Assembly (NCBI GenBank): GCA_027011235.1
Contig: JALVAI010000453.1
Location: forward strand, 1-5,664
Reading direction: 5' to 3'
Source of the DNA: Desulfobulbaceae bacterium
Lineage (GTDB): Bacteria > Desulfobacterota > Desulfobulbia > Desulfobulbales > Desulfobulbaceae
Length of the DNA: 5,664 nucleotides
Both the position numbers and the translations under genes were made by a program. The notes under the pieces were generated by a model. The model searched no databases. It was given only the letters and a program-made list of their open reading frames with translations, and was not told the origin of the DNA. Of the stretch, positions 5,432-5,664 are shown in pieces. Every line of letters begins with the position of its first letter. The stretch's first letter is position 1.

Positions 5432-5515
5432 CTGTAGGAGCGGATTTATCCGCGAACAGCTCACCCGATTACCAGGATAATCATGAAAATTTCGCGGCTG
5501 AAGCCGCTCCTACAG
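5432..5515. repeat. Inverted pair of REP-like palindromes (REPIN/BIME type)
   Basis: Two 25-base elements, 5432-5456 and 5491-5515, face each other across 34 bases and match at 22 of 25 positions when one is reverse-complemented. Each has a GTAG head (5434-5437 on +; 5513-5510 on minus) followed by a short palindrome: GCGGA-TTTA-TCCGC (5440-5453) and GCGGC-TGAA-GCCGC (5494-5507). A GTAG head plus palindrome is the signature of REP elements mobilised by REP-associated tyrosine transposases (RAYTs). The left element also has flanking GCTGT (5431-5435) and ACAGC (5456-5460) that can pair. No transposase is in the window. Location just after an operon is typical of REPs, which can also affect mRNA 3' ends. 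Confidence 0.82.
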
Positions 5516-5524
5516 ACTTGGGTT

Positions 5525-5550
5525 GCGGGCAAAACCCGCCTTAGATTTTC
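5525..5550 (+). terminator. Possible weak terminator hairpin after the REP-like pair
   Basis: GCGGG (5525-5529) and CCCGC (5535-5539) form a 5-bp GC stem with loop CAAAA, followed by CTTAGATTTTC, a broken T tract. It could end the operon transcript about 190 bases past the Nudix stop. It may instead be part of the repeat unit, since it sits 9 bases from the REP pair. Confidence 0.3.
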
Positions 5551-5620
5551 TGATTACCATCAAGACAAAGAAGTAGTTCGGAAAGCGCCATATAATTTTG
5601 GACCAGCTTTACCTGTAAAC

Positions 5621-5647
5621 CACGGATCAATACGGATTCACACAGAT
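5621..5647 (+). repeat. Three-unit degenerate tandem repeat, 10-bp period, CACGGAT core
   Basis: CACGGAT (5621-5627), TACGGAT (5631-5637) and CACAGAT (5641-5647) start exactly 10 bases apart, followed by a run of T. Similar CACGGAT-rich tracts occur between genes in many environmental bacteria, as I recall; their role is not established. The repeat runs close to the window edge and may continue. Confidence 0.6.
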
Positions 5648-5664
5648 TTTTTTAAAGATTGCAG

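Larger units (their letters stand above)
5346..5664. other. 319-bp AT-rich to repeat-bearing tail of the window, no secure gene
   Basis: After the Nudix stop come about 85 AT-rich bases with a 7-bp inverted repeat, ATGTTGC (5387-5393) and GCAACAT (5411-5417), around a T-rich loop. Next come the REP-like pair (5432-5515), a small GC hairpin (5525-5539), about 80 bases with nothing recognisable, and a 10-bp period repeat (5621-5647). One + strand frame stays open from ATG 5483 to the window edge (60 codons) but its first codons are REP sequence, so it is treated as a finding, not a gene. Confidence 0.7.

Noticed and set aside
5432..5515. Possible CRISPR repeat-spacer unit
   Set aside because: The two copies are inverted, not direct, and there are only two; the GTAG head and palindrome fit REP elements instead.

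Overview
The window looks like chromosomal DNA of a Gram-negative, moderately GC-balanced bacterium. The set of a periplasmic tandem OB-fold-like protein, a DUF1566 (Lcl C-terminal) protein, a lone receiver-domain regulator and a Nudix protein with the N-terminal CPxCG...NPVPTVD signature most resembles sulfate-reducing Desulfobacterota, especially Desulfobulbales-like genomes. That placement is from memory of protein families, not from a search.

Layout. Bases 1-467 hold the C-terminal part of a D-alanyl-D-alanine carboxypeptidase (peptidase S11) on the + strand. It converges on a minus-strand single-domain response regulator (584-958) across a short intergenic region with a 10-bp hairpin. 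Upstream of the regulator, also on the minus strand, is a DUF1566 protein (1143-2084). A 411-bp divergent intergenic region (2085-2495) carries one sigma70-type promoter for each direction, both with a perfect TTGACA -35 box. To the right are four tightly packed + strand genes: an exported protein with two OB-fold-like modules (2496-3344), a 2-dehydropantoate 2-reductase (panE, 3354-4295), a HAD-family hydrolase resembling 5'(3')-deoxyribonucleotidases (4280-4879) and a Nudix hydrolase (4896-5345). The gaps are 9 nt, a 16-nt overlap and 16 nt, so they probably form one operon. The last 319 bases have no secure gene. They contain an inverted pair of REP-like palindromes headed by GTAG, a third small hairpin, and a three-unit repeat of 10-bp period around CACGGAT.

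How the genes fit together. The last three operon genes encode soluble enzymes acting on NADPH-dependent ketopantoate reduction, nucleotide or phosphate-ester hydrolysis, and nucleoside-diphosphate hydrolysis, so a cofactor or nucleotide housekeeping theme is plausible but not shown. The exported first gene does not fit that theme obviously. The response regulator has no partner kinase in the window and has its own promoter and a structured leader.

Three starts are settled by ribosome binding sites: the regulator starts at TTG, the DUF1566 protein starts five codons inside its longest frame, and the exported protein starts 52 codons inside its longest frame. I see no defence system, CRISPR array, transposase, tRNA or rRNA. 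The most unusual features are the compensatory base changes in the REP-like pair, the hairpin at the predicted 5' end of the regulator mRNA, and the apparent internal duplication in the exported protein.
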